From NCBI GenBank assembly GCA_040954595.2, contig CM082586.2, forward strand, positions 4,092,001 to 4,156,000: a stretch of DNA of 64,000 nt, given 5' to 3'. The first letter of the stretch is position 1. The number at the start of each line of letters is the position of its first letter. The stretch is from Balanoglossus misakiensis. Taxonomy: Eukaryota > Hemichordata. This document shows, one piece after another, positions 46,701-49,400 of this stretch. The notes beneath the pieces are model-generated. The model had not been told where the DNA came from, made no database searches, and was given only the letters and a program-made list of their open reading frames with translations. Position numbers and translations under genes: made by a program.

Positions 46701-48147
46701 CCAGAACAACAATCTGGAGGAGGCGGAGACGGCCCAGGCAGACGGTGCAGCGACCGACGGCGGTCGGTCTGACCGCTCGGACAAGAAACGCAAGGACGAC
46801 AGCGCGTCGGAGCGATCGGCGTACAGCTACAAGTCGGACAGCAAGAAGGCGAGTAACGAAGACCTTGATAGGTTCGAGTCCGAGTCGGACGCCGGTAAGT
46901 CGGACGTGTCCAAGAAGTCCGAGGATCGTCAATCGAGACACAGCTCAGCGAGATCTGGGAAGGATTCCATGTACAGCGGCACGTTGTCCAGACACTCGGA
47001 CACGGACGAGAAGCGGTCGCTGCACAGCGCCAGGTCGGATTACTCAGAGAAAAGCGGCAAGCGGTCTCAAGCGAGCATCCGATCTGAAAAATCTACAGGC
47101 CGAGCATCAGTGCACAGCAAGGCTTCCAAACGCAGCGGGAGACGCTCCGAGGAATCTTTCTTCTCAGACGCCAAGGAAGACTCCGACAGAAAGTCGCGGC
47201 AGTCTGTCGAATCAGCGAGGAGGTCACCATCAGTGAAGGGCGATGAAGATAGGAAATCTCTCTCGTCAGCCAAAAGTGTAGACAGGAAATCTGTCTCGTC
47301 AGCCAAAAGTGTAGACCGGAAATCTTTCTCATCAGCCAAGAGTGACACAGGAAGAAAGTCAGCGGGAGAAACATCGCCCCGAGTGGATGATGAAGTCGAC
47401 AAGAAATCAGTCAAGTCGTCGAAGGATGATACTTCGCAGAAATCGTTCAAATTTGACGATGAGAAGAAATCAGAAAAGTCACCGACGAAGGCCGACGATG
47501 ACAAAGATTCATTCTTCGCAGACGAGGAGGAGGAGACAAAATCCCAGAAGTCGGTCAAAGCTGACGAGGACAGAGCATCCCGAGTGTCGTTCAAGTCAGA
47601 CAGCCGACCAGCATCTGTGGCAAAGGAAGAGAAAGACGTCAGGAAATCTCAGAGCTCCTTGAGATCACAGAGAGATGCAGAACCGTCCAACGATGATGGT
47701 GGTGATGATGTTGATGGCGGTGCAGCACAGAGATCGAAAACGCCGAGCGACAAGGGAGACGTAAAGTCAGAAACCCAGTCGGTTGCCATGGATCTCCATC
47801 ACGAATCTGAACCTGAATCTGAAGGAGTCAAACAGACCCAGGAGGATTCAGGAGATGATTCCAAAGCCAAGACTGATGATGACGCAGCCAAGGCTGATGA
47901 TGACAGTGATTCCAAAGCCAAGGCTGATGATGATGGTGACAAATCCGGCGATGATGATGCATCCAAAGCCAAGGCCGAGGATGACAAAGTGTCCGCGGAT
48001 GGTGACAATAAACAGGAAGCAGACTACGACTACGAAGATGATTTCAGCACAGCCTCCGACGCGGAATTGAAGAAGAAGGTCACGTCGGACGAGGATGATT
48101 TTGACTTTGATTCACCGGCCAAAAGTAAAGCAGACCCAGCATATTAA
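1..48147 (+). CDS. DNHD1: DNHD1-like divergent dynein heavy chain gene (5' partial, 91 exons)
   Basis: Joining 91 hand-placed exons gives one uninterrupted frame of 5,815 residues ending at TAA 48145-48147; every junction keeps phase, and all introns are GT-AG except one GC-AG. The first exon is open at the window edge, so the N-terminus is missing. Domain order is that of dynein heavy chains: tail, linker, AAA1-4, stalk with microtubule-binding domain, AAA5-6, C-terminal domain. AAA1 lacks Walker A and B, which argues against a working axonemal motor (DNAH class) and fits DNHD1, a divergent dynein heavy chain class linked to sperm flagella in mammals. Human DNHD1 is about 4,750 residues; this one is longer because of disordered inserts and a C-terminal tail. 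The tail resembles outer-arm DNAH5/8 chains, so a degenerate DNAH is the alternative. Domain entries below give exon coordinates; residue numbers count from the first residue in the window. Introns over 300 bp not described separately (for example 4426-4770, 9967-10373, 11172-11691, 15226-15617, 17836-18319, 20865-21339, 25964-26339, 26962-27337, 28791-29210, 30627-30977, 40127-40499, 40740-41124, 41445-41886, 42068-42428) show no other gene. Confidence 0.75.
2454..2546 (+). repeat. (ATTC)n microsatellite in intron 7
   Basis: About 23 near-perfect CATT/ATTC units, 41 bases downstream of the exon 7 donor. Confidence 0.97.
3863..7649 (+). CDS. DNHD1: Dynein tail, middle part (exons 11-19)
   Basis: Exons 3863-4006, 4243-4425, 4771-4866, 5089-5273, 6389-6533, 6637-6777, 6910-7032, 7149-7361 and 7500-7649 encode residues 629-1088. 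Exons 14-15 add a Ser/Arg-rich stretch (RSNRSVNSDR, then ASTASNSIGASG) just before a conserved dynein segment reading GWLRVDLMPIKQ and YASRWMWTF. Residues after about 860 are long amphipathic helices leading to the linker. This part connects the tail to the motor; no catalytic residues are expected. The long introns 5274-6388 and 7650-9316 flank or interrupt this block. Confidence 0.75.
4014..4051 (+). repeat. (TTG)n microsatellite in intron 11
   Basis: TTG/GTT repeats with one TAATA interruption, starting a few bases after the exon 11 donor. Confidence 0.9.
4593..4666. mobile_element. Palindromic TTAA element, diverged copy (intron 12)
   Basis: TTAA at 4593 starts a diverged left end (TTAACATTTTCATCACCATAG) facing a well-kept right end GGTGGTGAAAGGGTTAA at 4650-4666. 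This copy is shorter than the others. Confidence 0.55.
5274..6388 (+). other. Intron 14
   Basis: A 1,115-bp intron between the GTGAGT donor at 5274 and the TTGCAG acceptor ending at 6388. It holds a C/A-rich tract at 5692-5733 (a C run followed by CCA and ACC repeats) and otherwise AT-rich sequence. A short stretch ending in GTAAGT near 5675 looks donor-like, but using it as an exon would break the reading frame. I see no gene in it. Confidence 0.7.
7650..9316 (+). other. Intron 19
   Basis: A 1,667-bp intron, AT-rich, containing one diverged copy of the palindromic TTAA element at 7916-8005. Short open frames on both strands inside it have no recognisable domain and no supporting splice sites. 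I see nothing else. Confidence 0.7.
7916..8005. mobile_element. Palindromic TTAA element (intron 19)
   Basis: Left end TAACCCTTTCACCG and inner CAGTCCAAACCCATTG match the copies at 26162 and 42986; the right end is eroded (GGGGGTGTATCTTAA). Confidence 0.7.
9317..10860 (+). CDS. DNHD1: Linker domain, first part (exons 20-24)
   Basis: Exons 9317-9378, 9534-9581, 9795-9966, 10374-10527 and 10703-10860 encode residues 1089-1286. The sequence LSNPAMRPRHWKQLVRVIG is a clear DHC_N2 (linker) signature; ordinary dyneins have a very similar 'L.N.A.R.RHW..L' motif. It is preceded by the usual Trp-containing helices (LWDVYLGMQDSILVIQ). The linker is the lever that swings over the AAA ring in active dyneins. 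The 48-bp exon at 9534-9581 is unusually short but keeps frame and has good splice sites. Confidence 0.85.
10025..10116. mobile_element. Palindromic TTAA element (intron 22)
   Basis: Left end GACCCTTTCACCCCCATTTTC and right end CATGGTGTTGAAAAGGGTTAA flank an inner GGTCC...GGACC dyad. Left TTAA is mutated to TTGA. Confidence 0.8.
11001..11706 (+). CDS. DNHD1: Ser/Arg-rich linker insert with a 15-bp microexon (exons 25-26)
   Basis: Exon 25 (11001-11171) encodes 57 residues rich in Ser, Arg and Asp, including SDSDMDKDKSR and NRRTSVSS. Exon 26 is a 15-bp microexon at 11692-11706 (LNVLN) between CTCTACAG and GTAAGTAAAG. Both exons have phase 0 at both ends, so either can be skipped without breaking the frame. 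They interrupt the linker between the IWLSKIFEL helix and the WLDVQDKW segment. RRTS fits the basophilic (PKA-type) kinase consensus R-R-x-S, so phosphorylation is plausible but inferred. The microexon rests on splice-site quality and phase only. Confidence 0.6.
11707..14028 (+). other. Intron 26 (longest intron)
   Basis: A 2,322-bp AT-rich intron. I looked for further in-frame exons; one AG-bounded stretch near 12914 has a donor-like end but a length that breaks the frame. No mobile element with ends, no RNA gene and no simple repeat stands out. Confidence 0.6.
14029..15225 (+). CDS. DNHD1: Linker domain, second part (exons 27-30)
   Basis: Exons 14029-14238, 14459-14594, 14715-14858 and 15071-15225 encode residues 1349-1563. 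The segments WLDVQDKWVELEEVF, then RRRQKFPRFYFLSLEDVLHI, are textbook DHC_N2 landmarks (the 'W..VQ..W..LE.IF' and 'FPRFYFLS' motifs). QANLYLPKLFENLGKLEYE follows, as in other heavy chains just before the AAA ring. This is the best-conserved stretch of the gene and fixes the reading frame and strand. Confidence 0.9.
15618..16917 (+). CDS. DNHD1: Linker end and basic/Ser-rich insert (exons 31-34)
   Basis: Exons 15618-15810, 16101-16321, 16464-16581 and 16729-16917 encode residues 1564-1803. The dynein motif G-x-IE-x-WL (GHIENWLSVLL) is present at the start. It is followed by low-complexity sequence absent from ordinary dyneins: GSSRAGSRLGSRKSKRAGSK, a helical interlude (ATQIDLTTQTERCLKAV), a very basic run (EKERRARREKEKKKERD) and a Ser-rich exon (SLSETISQTGRHSSQQSF). 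These lie between linker and AAA1 and are probably disordered or a short charged helix. Confidence 0.75.
16921..17110 (+). repeat. Two-copy tandem duplication inside intron 34
   Basis: A segment starting AGAAATATTTGTGTGATGG at 16921 is repeated from 17014 with a few substitutions and a small deletion (spacings about 93 and 86 bp). A partial third start (AGACATATTTG) appears near 17100, just before the acceptor of exon 35. It includes a copy of the region just inside the donor. Confidence 0.85.
17146..19516 (+). CDS. DNHD1: AAA1 module, catalytically degenerate (exons 35-40)
   Basis: Exons 17146-17453, 17692-17835, 18320-18449, 18572-18901, 19121-19222 and 19391-19516 encode residues 1804-2183. 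Landmarks of AAA1 are clear: DWKAQLQYQWNE, then FDYGYEYMGSANRAVVTPMTERVF (18-residue core of the AAA1 entry), then VYMFNCSKTLDSFMLGDVFKG, then LPSSLIRSFRVISVTNPD. However the P-loop, GPAGTGKTET in active dyneins, reads SPNWCGSRET (residues 1952-1961, across the exon 36/37 junction). The Walker B stretch CFDEFNRI reads CLSNIDYI. The Lys, the acidic Walker B pair and the sensor NPGYAGR are all gone. In known dyneins AAA1 hydrolysis drives stepping, so this ring position cannot be an ordinary motor site. Confidence 0.85.
19672..19731 (+). repeat. (TTGA)n microsatellite in intron 40
   Basis: Fifteen perfect TGAT/TTGA units between exons 40 and 41. Confidence 0.97.
19842..20372 (+). CDS. DNHD1: Pro/Gln-rich spacer between AAA1 and AAA2 (exons 41-42)
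   Basis: Exon 41 (19842-20006) encodes KQSSEVGGGAQSDSEPQP followed by a run of PTTEQPSQPSTQPPAEPP type repeats. Exon 42 (20175-20372) returns to folded-looking sequence (ENEALVLALRDSSMPKL, then FLQDLFPDVDVPLDF), which resembles the lid helices linking AAA1 to AAA2 in dyneins ('A...A.RD.N.PK...D.....F..L..DLFP'). Exon 41 is framed by phase-1 introns on both sides, so it could be skipped in frame. Confidence 0.75.
20659..23248 (+). CDS. DNHD1: AAA2 module with intact P-loop (exons 43-49)
   Basis: Exons 20659-20864, 21340-21497, 21678-21789, 21930-22049, 22341-22634, 22814-22984 and 23120-23248 encode residues 2305-2701. Walker A is GPAGCGKS (residues 2378-2385). The Walker B region is VVHMDGEVDAPQMEILGSVF, matching the dynein AAA2 'W.VFDGPVDA.WIE..N.VLDDN' motif with its Asp kept. 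It is followed by LADVSPSVLSKVGII, matching 'L..ASPATVSRCG' but with SRCG changed to SKVG. In dyneins AAA2 binds ATP without rapid turnover, so nucleotide binding here is plausible. Confidence 0.9.
23405..25963 (+). CDS. DNHD1: AAA3 module with intact Walker A and B (exons 50-56)
   Basis: Exons 23405-23565, 23862-23988, 24103-24311, 24456-24546, 24746-24909, 25210-25381 and 25727-25963 encode residues 2702-3088. Walker A is GDSGCGKT (2721-2728), Walker B LVDDLN (2789-2794), followed by VRQHIDCGGVYD, which matches the AAA3 'LRQ..D.GG.YD' motif. LPTAERCHYIFTLRDMMTIFR matches the AAA3 'LPTPAKSHYLFNLRDLS..FQ' motif. The usual Gly-rich stretch GPPGGGRN is replaced by NPSISASVPKPSQR. AAA3 is a regulatory ATP site in dyneins and is the most complete nucleotide site left in this protein. 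Confidence 0.9.
24936..25023. mobile_element. Palindromic TTAA element (intron 54)
   Basis: AACCTATTCACCCCCATGTCC at the left and GGACCAAACCATGGTGGTGA near the right end; both outer TTAA sites are degraded. Confidence 0.75.
26162..26253. mobile_element. Palindromic TTAA element, reverse orientation (intron 56)
   Basis: TTAACCCTTTCACGGCCTTGG at the left, TGGGGGTGAAAGGGTTA at the right. The interior is in the opposite orientation to the 10025 and 37423 copies. Confidence 0.8.
26340..27767 (+). CDS. DNHD1: AAA4 module, P-loop lost (exons 57-60)
   Basis: Exons 26340-26582, 26756-26961, 27338-27504 and 27617-27767 encode residues 3089-3343. Where AAA4 should read roughly GVGGSGRQS, this protein has AEGCPGLAS (residues 3114-3122) with no Lys or Arg in the loop. 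The fold around it is recognisable: ILLLMNEDELLDEDFLIYVGEF (the 'F.D.QI..E.FLE.IN' element), and FRVVLTSSSGSTAFQRRCRE ('VL.MSP.G..FR.R.R'). Exon 60 ends at 27767 before GC rather than GT (GCAAGT). Confidence 0.85.
27768..27953 (+). other. GC-AG intron (intron 60)
   Basis: The donor reads AG|GCAAGT at 27768 and the acceptor ends in a long T run plus CAG at 27953. Joining these gives ...EKFIERFISVAKERDEM in frame. The nearby GT (GTAGAT) would put a stop codon into the next exon, so the GC donor is required. GC-AG introns are a known minor class of U2 introns. Confidence 0.8.
27954..30274 (+). CDS. DNHD1: Stalk coiled coils and microtubule-binding domain (exons 61-67)
   Basis: Exons 27954-28110, 28356-28460, 28616-28790, 29211-29277, 29439-29606, 29834-29948 and 30149-30274 encode residues 3344-3648. 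Coiled coil 1 runs from about 3344 to 3460 (heptad-rich, Lys/Glu/Gln-rich). The microtubule-binding domain follows with LTWSKGAKRQMANMDRFIDE, then LVEPYLKKTSFIPENMM, then GSLCKWLRGVIRYH. These match 'W..AK.L..D..F...L', 'I..Y..NPDF.PE.V' and 'AA.GLCKWVRA...Y' of active dyneins. Coiled coil 2 (KVEETAAAVEDAEHKLSTLQ and on) pairs with coiled coil 1. The binding tip is of normal size and keeps its landmarks, so microtubule contact is likely preserved. Confidence 0.9.
30407..32012 (+). CDS. DNHD1: AAA5 module with acidic insert (exons 68-72)
   Basis: Exons 30407-30626, 30978-31117, 31222-31363, 31528-31728 and 31859-32012 encode residues 3649-3933. AAAFATYLGPYDHNFRRAML matches AAA5 'LA.GFI.YLG.F...YR'. 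LQEWITKGLSPREIENAAIL, then RPPLIIDPYMNGVKWM, match 'IR.W...GLP.D..S.ENGI' and 'WPLMIDPQ.QA..WI'. Between them sits an insert of roughly 90 residues dominated by Glu, Asp, Gly and Lys (residues about 3770-3860, mostly exons 69-70). The donor of exon 69 is weak (GTCCAT). Exon 71 has a NAGNAG acceptor (TTTTTAGCAG), so it may begin at 31528 or 31531. Confidence 0.85.
31795..31831 (+). repeat. C-run followed by A-run
   Basis: Thirteen C (31795-31807) followed directly by 24 A (31808-31831), 27 bases upstream of the exon 72 acceptor. Run lengths may include assembly error. Confidence 0.9.
32013..34292 (+). other. Intron 72
   Basis: A 2,280-bp intron. It contains a TACATG/TGTA-rich stretch at about 32560-32645 and a G/A-rich purine tract at 34051-34110 with an 11-G run. 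Short open frames on either strand carry no recognisable domain. No other gene is seen. Confidence 0.7.
34293..38216 (+). CDS. DNHD1: AAA5-AAA6 connecting region (exons 73-75)
   Basis: Exons 34293-34441, 35869-35973 and 37960-38216 encode residues 3934-4104. IEKAILGGHPVLLMNCEPHVD matches the dynein 'LE.AI..G.PVLLE...E.LDP' element. Exon 74 is a charged insertion (ALLSNFDNYVDGLI, then QTNAKEKERNKDEE) not expected in ordinary dyneins. Exon 75 then gives NFRLYMQTGNGSATFNPEVS, the 'F.LY..T....P.Y.PE.' motif, and SAETLQDELLSRAFARVRPEL, matching '..GL.DQLL..V...ERP.L'. The exons are separated by introns of 1.4 and 2.0 kb. Confidence 0.8.
34442..35868 (+). other. Intron 73 with degenerate CATCA-type repeats
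   Basis: A 1,427-bp intron. From about 35110 to 35510 short phrases such as TTCTGTGCACTTCATCATCA, and CATCACC, recur at irregular spacing, suggesting an old decayed minisatellite. An inverted-repeat element lies at 35599-35713. No gene is seen. Confidence 0.6.
35599..35713. mobile_element. Small element with 13-bp perfect terminal inverted repeats
   Basis: CAGTGTTCTCCCA at 35599-35611 is matched by its exact reverse complement at 35701-35713, giving a 115-bp unit with AT-rich inside and no coding capacity. CAGTG-type ends occur in hAT-family elements, so a hAT-type MITE is possible, but the 8 bases on each side do not match as a target duplication. Confidence 0.55.
36509..36601. mobile_element. 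Palindromic TTAA element (intron 74)
   Basis: Begins and ends exactly in TTAA (36509-36512, 36598-36601). Ends TTAACCCTTTTACCCCC and GATAGGGTTAA. Confidence 0.75.
37165..37360 (+). repeat. Small minisatellite in intron 74
   Basis: The phrase TTGCTATGGTGAAGGG occurs at 37211, 37256 and 37337, each preceded by GGTGG or GGCGG-rich sequence (TTTGGTGGTGGG). Spacings of 45 and 81 bp show imperfect units. Confidence 0.75.
37423..37514. mobile_element. Palindromic TTAA element, best-preserved copy (intron 74)
   Basis: TTAACCCTTTCACCCCCAG at the left, CATGGTGGTGAAAGGGTTAA at the right, TTAA at both outer edges, and an inner AGGTCCAAC...TTTGGACC dyad, so nearly the whole 92 bp can fold back. A piggyBac-type MITE is inferred from the TTAA borders and CCCTTT ends. 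It cannot encode a protein. Confidence 0.85.
38531..39544 (+). CDS. DNHD1: Helices and second acidic insert before AAA6 (exons 76-78)
   Basis: Exons 38531-38857, 39070-39241 and 39379-39544 encode residues 4105-4325. The start is dynein-like: a DLENLLIEKL helix, then an AAALLFSILRSLEGIQREYI element matching the 'S..L...L..I...Y.' element and FALPFFLSLFDRAV. Then follows EEPPPEEEEEEDEDDDE, a Glu/Asp/Lys-rich exon 77 (DDDYADEKFDDDDDENAE) and a Pro-containing exon 78, about 110 residues replacing the short loop seen in ordinary chains. It ends with LTQTVFQNVRQSLYEEH, matching 'Y.YV.RGLFE.HKL'. Confidence 0.8.
39692..39965 (+). repeat. (GTAT)n / (GTAC)n / (TTG)n microsatellite
   Basis: About 245 bp of GTAT units with interspersed GTAC and ATCATT variants, then a TTG run, in intron 78 just upstream of exon 79. 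Open frames of YVCM-type repeats here are translations of the microsatellite, not genes. Confidence 0.95.
40017..42650 (+). CDS. DNHD1: AAA6 module (exons 79-83)
   Basis: Exons 40017-40126, 40500-40739, 41125-41444, 41887-42067 and 42429-42650 encode residues 4326-4683. FHQLLILRMLRPDRLPIAMAKYV contains the strongly conserved dynein AAA6 'LL.LR.LRPDR....V..YV' motif. NDGWVVLQDLHLASQRF matches 'G.WV.LQN.HL...W', and NFRVWITSQPSEDI matches 'FRLWLTS.P...FP'. AAA6 has no nucleotide site in dyneins and acts as a ring subunit. A short acidic stretch (ENEPLPMLSSEETTQEAGQANDD split over exons 80-81) precedes the core. Confidence 0.9.
42986..43079. mobile_element. Palindromic TTAA element, reverse orientation (intron 83)
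   Basis: TTAACCCTTTCCCCACAATGG at the left, GGGGTGAAAGGGTTAA at the right, with TTAA at both edges (42986-42989, 43076-43079). Confidence 0.85.
43138..46174 (+). CDS. DNHD1: Dynein C-terminal domain (exons 84-90)
   Basis: Exons 43138-43409, 43663-43916, 44230-44518, 44861-45062, 45234-45424, 45694-45833 and 45957-46174 encode residues 4684-5205. MVFGICVVHGILVARQSYG matches the 'LLF.LCFFHA...ERR.FG' motif and ISQWYAFS matches 'GWN..Y.F'. The normally strict 'YGGRVTDDWDRR' motif is eroded to GNLIQNDWDKLYVET. ECHWLNALLCHVRQSLHEL, SVWLGGLVNPNALITALRQE, then GMYLRGLYLQGASWD match later CTD landmarks ('E...FN.L...I..SL..L', 'FWL.GFF.PQAFLT...Q' and 'GVY..GLFLEGA.W'). YFECPVCVNKARQI is the near-terminal 'Y.CP.Y.T..R' element, where most dyneins end soon after. 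Confidence 0.85.
46316..48147 (+). CDS. DNHD1: Terminal exon: highly charged Ser/Lys/Asp tail (exon 91)
   Basis: One 1,832-bp exon encodes residues 5206-5815 and the stop TAA. The acceptor is TCTTTTTAG ending at 46315; frame continues from LDPG of exon 90. After about 20 residues of dynein end sequence it becomes low complexity: SRMSRRSARSLRSRLS, a short Gln run (QALQQQQQRQAEKF), one folded-looking patch around RYSYSMFDYRAPTLREKRLE, then hundreds of residues of Ser, Lys, Arg and Asp (KKSEKS, RKSxSSAK, SKAKADDD). The end, YDYEDDFSTASDAELKKKV, is a possible conserved short motif. This tail is not part of the ordinary dynein fold. It is probably disordered and phosphorylated, or binds microtubules or other axonemal parts; that is inference. 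Its 5' part is clearly more GC- and CpG-rich than nearby introns. Confidence 0.85.
47251..47349 (+). repeat. Three in-frame 33-bp coding repeats
   Basis: The 11-residue unit RKSxSSAKSVD (x is Leu, Val, Phe) begins at 47251, 47284 and 47317; the third copy ends in SDTG. Nucleotide identity between copies is high, so the duplication is recent compared with the rest of the exon. Confidence 0.9.
47855..47992 (+). repeat. In-frame SKAKADDD-type coding repeats
   Basis: The phrase (D)SKAK(A/T)DDD recurs four times with spacers AAKADDD and DKSGDDDA. At DNA level the units share TCCAAAGCCAAGGCTGATGA. Confidence 0.85.
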
Positions 48148-48682
48148 TTTGTAGTGACTTTACCTATTAGCATTATCAAACGAAGACACAATACTGGATA
48201 GACTGTGCAATTGCACTGTGTATCTGTTGAGTAGCTGTTGTTTCTGTTTATAGGAACATTTGATGGTAAGTCACAGTATGAAGAACATGCAAAAAATGTC
48301 CATGCCAAACATAGCATAATAATATTTTTCCAAATCTCCATTAACTTGTCGAAATATTGTTATATTCTCTGAACCTGAGGACCAAATATTCTTTACCATA
48401 AATGTTAACAAATTCGCAGTGTTGTTATTACTTATATGCGAACGACAAGAATGTACACTATTTTCTGTAAAAACTTACGCTTATCTGTTATCTGCAGGGA
48501 TATTGTGTCTGGCTGCAAAAGATATTTATCACTCTCCAAACACTGACAGAATATTATACTATCAGGAATGGTATCTTTGACAATTCTAAGTGTTCAATAA
48601 CATTGTATTGATGTGTAAAACATTCAGAGACACAAATTTGTCATAGCAATATCACAGAGATATTAAATCATAACACATTCAG

Positions 48683-48688
48683 AATAAA
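48683..48688 (+). terminator. Candidate poly(A) signal AATAAA
   Basis: Canonical AATAAA in an AT-rich setting, 536 bp after the stop codon. Confidence 0.45.
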
Positions 48689-49037
48689 ATAGTTAATTCC
48701 GTCCATTAAAAATGTTAATAACTTTTCCATCACATTTTTCACACACTGTAAATTCATAATAATTGGAAAATTTCGTTAGTGTTCATTCTCTACTAGCAGT
48801 TTGCTTTGAATACAAATGAATAATTTTTTATTATTATTTTAAATAATTGTAAATATTGATATAAATTGATGGTGTGTATATACTGTGTTTTTCCATAATG
48901 TAGACCCAGTGCATATACAAAGCCAAGCCTGAATTTGACTGCAATTTGATCTCTTTTTTTTTATTTGTATCATATTGCTTGTCTCTGCTGTGCATTTCTA
49001 GATTTCTGTGTAATGTGTGTTTGTCAATTCTGTTTCT

Positions 49038-49043
49038 ATTAAA
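49038..49043 (+). terminator. Candidate poly(A) signal ATTAAA
   Basis: The common variant ATTAAA followed within 40 bp by a GT-rich stretch (TGATGTCATAGTGTTTGTGG), the usual downstream element. It lies about 95 bp before the satellite. Confidence 0.5.
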
Positions 49044-49136
49044 AGAGAATTATGTGATGTCATAGTGTTTGTGGTGATTAATTCCGTTACACAATTAAGC
49101 CCATGAAAAATGTTTAAGAGCCTCGAAAACACCATG

Positions 49137-49400
49137 ATTTTTTATAAAAAATGAAGAAATTTTGATATTTCAGAAAGTCGAAAAATTGTCATTTTTGGAT
49201 GATTTTCATGAGCTATAACCCATGCTTTTTTCAAAAAAATGAAGAAATTTTGATATTTCGGAAAGTCGAAAAATTGTCATTTTTGGATGATTTTCATGAG
49301 CTATAACCCATGCTTTTTTCAAAAAAATGAAGGAATTTTGATATTTCGCAAAGTCGAAAAATTGTCATTTCTGGATGATTTTCATGAGCTATAACCCATG
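49137..49400. repeat. Divergent edge units of the satellite array
   Basis: Three 88-bp units (starts 49137, 49225, 49313). Their first ~40 bases (A-rich, ATGAAGAAATTTTGATATTTC) differ from the main type while the last ~48 bases are nearly identical to it. The third is intermediate: it keeps the edge-type start but has the main-type TTTCGCAAAG and CATTTCTGG. Confidence 0.9.

Larger units (their letters stand above)
48148..49136 (+). other. 3' UTR and flank of the dynein gene
   Basis: AT-rich sequence after the stop codon with no exon-like open frame. It ends where the satellite begins at 49137. The transcript probably ends here, at one of two candidate poly(A) signals listed separately. Confidence 0.65.

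Noticed and set aside
46312-46941. 209-codon open frame on the minus strand opposite the last exon
   Set aside because: It mirrors the GC-rich Ser/Arg-coding exon; no domain, and the plus frame is tied to the dynein by splicing and phase.
46400-47236. 278-codon Arg/Thr-rich open frame in another plus frame of the last exon
   Set aside because: Shadow frame of the same biased sequence; composition alone explains the lack of stops.
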